DNA of 64,000 bases from Amphibalanus amphitrite (taxonomy: Eukaryota; Arthropoda; Thecostraca; Balanomorpha; Balanidae): NCBI RefSeq assembly GCF_019059575.1, contig NW_024883487.1, positions 1 through 64,000 of the forward strand, read 5' to 3'. Position numbers and translations under genes: made by a program. Shown here piece after piece: positions 61,420 through 64,000 of this stretch (position 1 is the stretch's first letter; each line of letters begins with the position of its first letter). The notes under the pieces are model-generated. The model was not told where the DNA came from. It ran no database searches and saw nothing but the letters and a program-made list of their open reading frames with translations.

Positions 61420-63430
61420 TTTATCATTGTTGTCTTAACTTGCTTTCAAGAGAAACAGAAGCCAGTATCTGATATCACTTCAGATGATTGTTTCAAGATC
61501 TGAGTTCAAATGGAAATAAAAGCAAGATCAAGATGAAACAGGGATTATTGCTGTTAAAGTAGTTTGGCCATGATACAACAAGCACATAAATCATTACCCA
61601 AATCAAATACTGGTTGGTTTGTCAAGATGTATGTTGTCTGTCGTCTGTCGAGCTGCTATGAACACTGAACGCTCTCACTCTTACTTTAAAGAGAGTAGTT
61701 TAAGTTGAATGGTAGTGAGCTGTAATTAGACAAAGCAGCTATTCAGTGCTCACATCAAGCCAGGCTAGGAAATGGCATCAACTGTGGTGGGAGGAAGCAG
61801 GTTCGGCAGCCCTATGTTGTAAACTTCTGTTATGTCTTGTGTTTGATCAACTGATGTTTTCTGCTCTGTTTTGTGCAGTGGTAGTAGCAGGTAACTGCAT
61901 GCTTGTCAAATTATGTGAATAAACGAATTCATAACATTGCATTTTTCTCTCCGTGCAAGGAACAAGTAAGATGTTGTAGAAAATGTAATAGAGGGCTGCA
62001 TTGCTGATTTTGCACTTTATCAGAGCTTTATTTAGAATTGCTTTCCTGAAAGCTACACACAGGCCACAGTGCTGAAATTCACAATGTCATAGCTTTTGGC
62101 AGAAAAAAGAAAAGACTTACCTAGGTAAAATTGGCTGAAAGTAAGGCAGAGCAGGTCTTGATGCGTATGCCCATCCGTGTGCTTGCCGAAGCCGAACTGA
62201 CTGCAACACATTTAACTCTGACCCACCATGGTGGCTGGCATATCCTGAACTTTCACCACTCTAAACAAGACAACTTTCAGCCCTCAGCATTGTATTAAAA
62301 CACTGTACAAAACACTCAAAATTTGTTTCAGTGCCATCCACGGACAACATCAGTCGCCATTCACCAGGCCAGTAAAAACAGAATAGATAATAGCTTCAAA
62401 CCCATGTAGTCAGAGTTACTAGGTCTGCACCTCAAAACAAAATCCAGGTGACATTCACCACGCCAGTAAAAAACAGGTACTTAGGTAACGTAACAGCTTC
62501 AAATCTGGTAACATGTTGGTCGGACTTTACACTACCATATTTACATGGAATAATATGATACCAAACAATAGTGCAACCATTCTGGACAACAAAAGTGTAT
62601 GATAAAATTAATTTAGAATACTCTGGCAGCATGATTTACGAGCACAGGCAGGTGTTACCTACCAGCCTTCTCAATGCTCGTAAAACCAACATTGTAGTTT
62701 TGATTTTACCTTACATGATAACACACTTGGCTGCAATGGCACATTTAATTTAATACTGTGAAAAGACCAGTTATAACCACTTCACAAGCACAATTGCACC
62801 TCATGCCGACATCCTTTTCCAAAGACAGTCAGCAGCGTCTTTCGTCAAAACTGGAAGATAAATCCCCTTTCAACTGTTAACATCAAAAATATTTCTTCAT
62901 GGTGTGACTGTGATCTCCATATGGAAACCTTGCAGGAAAAGAATTAATGTCAATTGTCAGCTCTTCAAATTTCTTTGGACTTTAACTTGCGGTACCATAT
63001 CCAGTTTGCTTTGATATTTTGTTTTTTATTCCATGTTGAAGTTGAACACCAAGCTCCAGATATAGCAGGCAGCTTGATCATCTTCGGCCTTGGTATAATA
63101 TCAGTCCAAGTTCCAGTGGTGGGTATCTTCTAATATTCAAATTAAAATGAAAAGCAATAGGCTTTCTCAGCGCCGACGACGGATTTCACGTTGATAAAAA
63201 AGGGAGCTCAAGGTCAGCAAAACTCGGGTTCAAGGAATGGCGGGCGTTGAAATGACTGCTGACGTCATCAAAAAACCGCTAATGGTTAAGAGATAGGGAC
63301 TAAGCTGGTCCCACCCTGTAAGTAAAGGGAAGAAATTTCTTGAACACCATAAAGCTGCGGGGGTTGCGACCAGGATAAATGGTGGTTTCTGAGCCTGGCC
63401 GCAAACTTGGCTATCTCAACTCAAAACTAA
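61420..63430. other. No recognisable gene
   Basis: This is the AT-rich interior of the piggyBac-like element. I see no ORF with protein-like composition, no RNA gene and no tandem repeat. Confidence 0.5.
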
Positions 63431-63455
63431 TGTTAAGGTGGGATGGTCCCTTTAA

Positions 63456-64000
63456 GGCCGGAACACAGCACTCGCTTGCAAATCGCGTCGAACTCGCGTC
63501 AAGCGCGGAAATCGCTTCGTCCGCTGTGTTTTCACTTGCAATTCAGCTCACAACTCGCGTCGAAAACGCGTCCCGCTTGGAAAACGCTTTGCGCTCCCAA
63601 CTCGCGGCTGAAACGCGTTGATTATTGATTACACTTGACCTTTGCACGTGACATCTTAGCATATCCATTCGTCTGTTTCATGACAAAATTTTATGCGGCG
63701 TTCTTTCGATGATTTTTTTTTAGCTTTGGTATTTTAAATGACGTTCTCCTCGATCATTGATTAAAATCAGCACAGGTTAAATGTTACTTTCTTTTGTAGG
63801 AAATTCCTTAAAAACAGTTGACGCCATGCCACACAGGTAGTTCATCATGCCACATTGGAACTTAACTATAATTTGTTCATTCAATTTTAGTATTTTAGTC
63901 AGTATTTGTTTGCCACGTATCATGGTCACAATCGGTTGTTCAGAAGTTTCAAACGAATACAACACCGCTCTTGGAAATCTAAAAACTGTTATCGTTCAAT
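63456..64000. other. Right flank, no recognisable gene
   Basis: The first 170 bp contain scattered repeats of AACTCGCGTC and AAACGCGT-like words (63475-63620). The remainder is AT-rich. The short ORFs here look like chance. Confidence 0.5.

Larger units (their letters stand above)
60681..63451. mobile_element. Non-autonomous piggyBac-like element (2771 bp)
   Basis: Inverted termini AGGGACCCTCCCACCTT and (complement) AGGGACCATCCCACCTT are each flanked by TTAA (60677-60680 and 63452-63455), the piggyBac target duplication. The interior is AT-rich. The longest ORFs (such as 60854-61267 minus) have no transposase features and overlap a palindrome, so I treat the element as non-autonomous. Confidence 0.7.

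Noticed and set aside
1..64000. CRISPR array, prokaryotic operons, rRNA or tRNA genes
   Set aside because: The tandem repeats are minisatellites or large units without spacer structure. Gene content is eukaryotic TE only, and I saw no tRNA cloverleaf or rRNA segment by eye, though no covariance search was possible.

Overview
This is animal (metazoan) nuclear DNA with no complete host gene. It is a large tandem repeat array invaded by many transposable elements. The evidence is a Penelope-like element, two RNase H-bearing LINEs, two Ty3/gypsy elements, a hAT and a piggyBac-type element, and splice-signal-flanked exon-like segments. The sequence looks like a GC-rich invertebrate, possibly a crustacean or another marine arthropod, but nothing here fixes the species.

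Array (1-60529). A common core of about 1.6 kb (K) is followed by a long foldback repeat (left arm, loop, right arm). The next part then differs. B-type units (about 2.83-2.90 kb) continue with a linker S. A-type units (about 4.87 kb) carry a 97-bp hairpin insert in the foldback loop, a second half-foldback arm and a truncated, broken Penelope-like element (PLE). From the left edge the order is partial A, B, A, B, A, A, B, A, B, then a last partial core, so the array is mostly A/B dimers of about 7.7 kb with one A-A step. After subtracting private insertions the A units agree to within a few bases (4866-4872). Each core holds three minus-strand exon-like segments with plausible splice signals, apparently fragments of a captured host gene or genes, and a 234-bp inverted-repeat MITE.

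Private insertions, each in one unit only: a 479-bp TIR element (2964-3442); a 5'-truncated CR1/Jockey-like LINE (9668-11403); a 1.42-kb non-autonomous hAT (16109-17528); a full-length I-group LINE with a 2A motif, PHD finger, APE endonuclease, RT and RNase H (18642-23386); a 5'-truncated LINE with a restriction-like endonuclease (27769-30031); an intact Ty3/gypsy element with identical 91-bp LTRs (42853-47198); and a second gypsy element that kept gag-protease but lost RT and integrase (49002-59564). That last element contains a second 2A-bearing LINE nested in its leader (50327-55754). These insertions post-date array amplification; the PLE and the hairpin insert pre-date it.

Right flank (60530-64000). 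The array stops inside a foldback arm. AT-richer DNA follows, containing a 2.77-kb piggyBac-like non-autonomous element (60681-63451) and no recognisable gene.

The most novel-looking material is in the two 2A LINEs. Their endonuclease domain is split by one (element 1) or three (element 2) copies of a Cys module. The reading frame is open from the very 5' end of the element, with no in-frame AUG upstream of the 2A motif. The gypsy element whose polymerase has been replaced by an in-frame 33-bp minisatellite is also notable.
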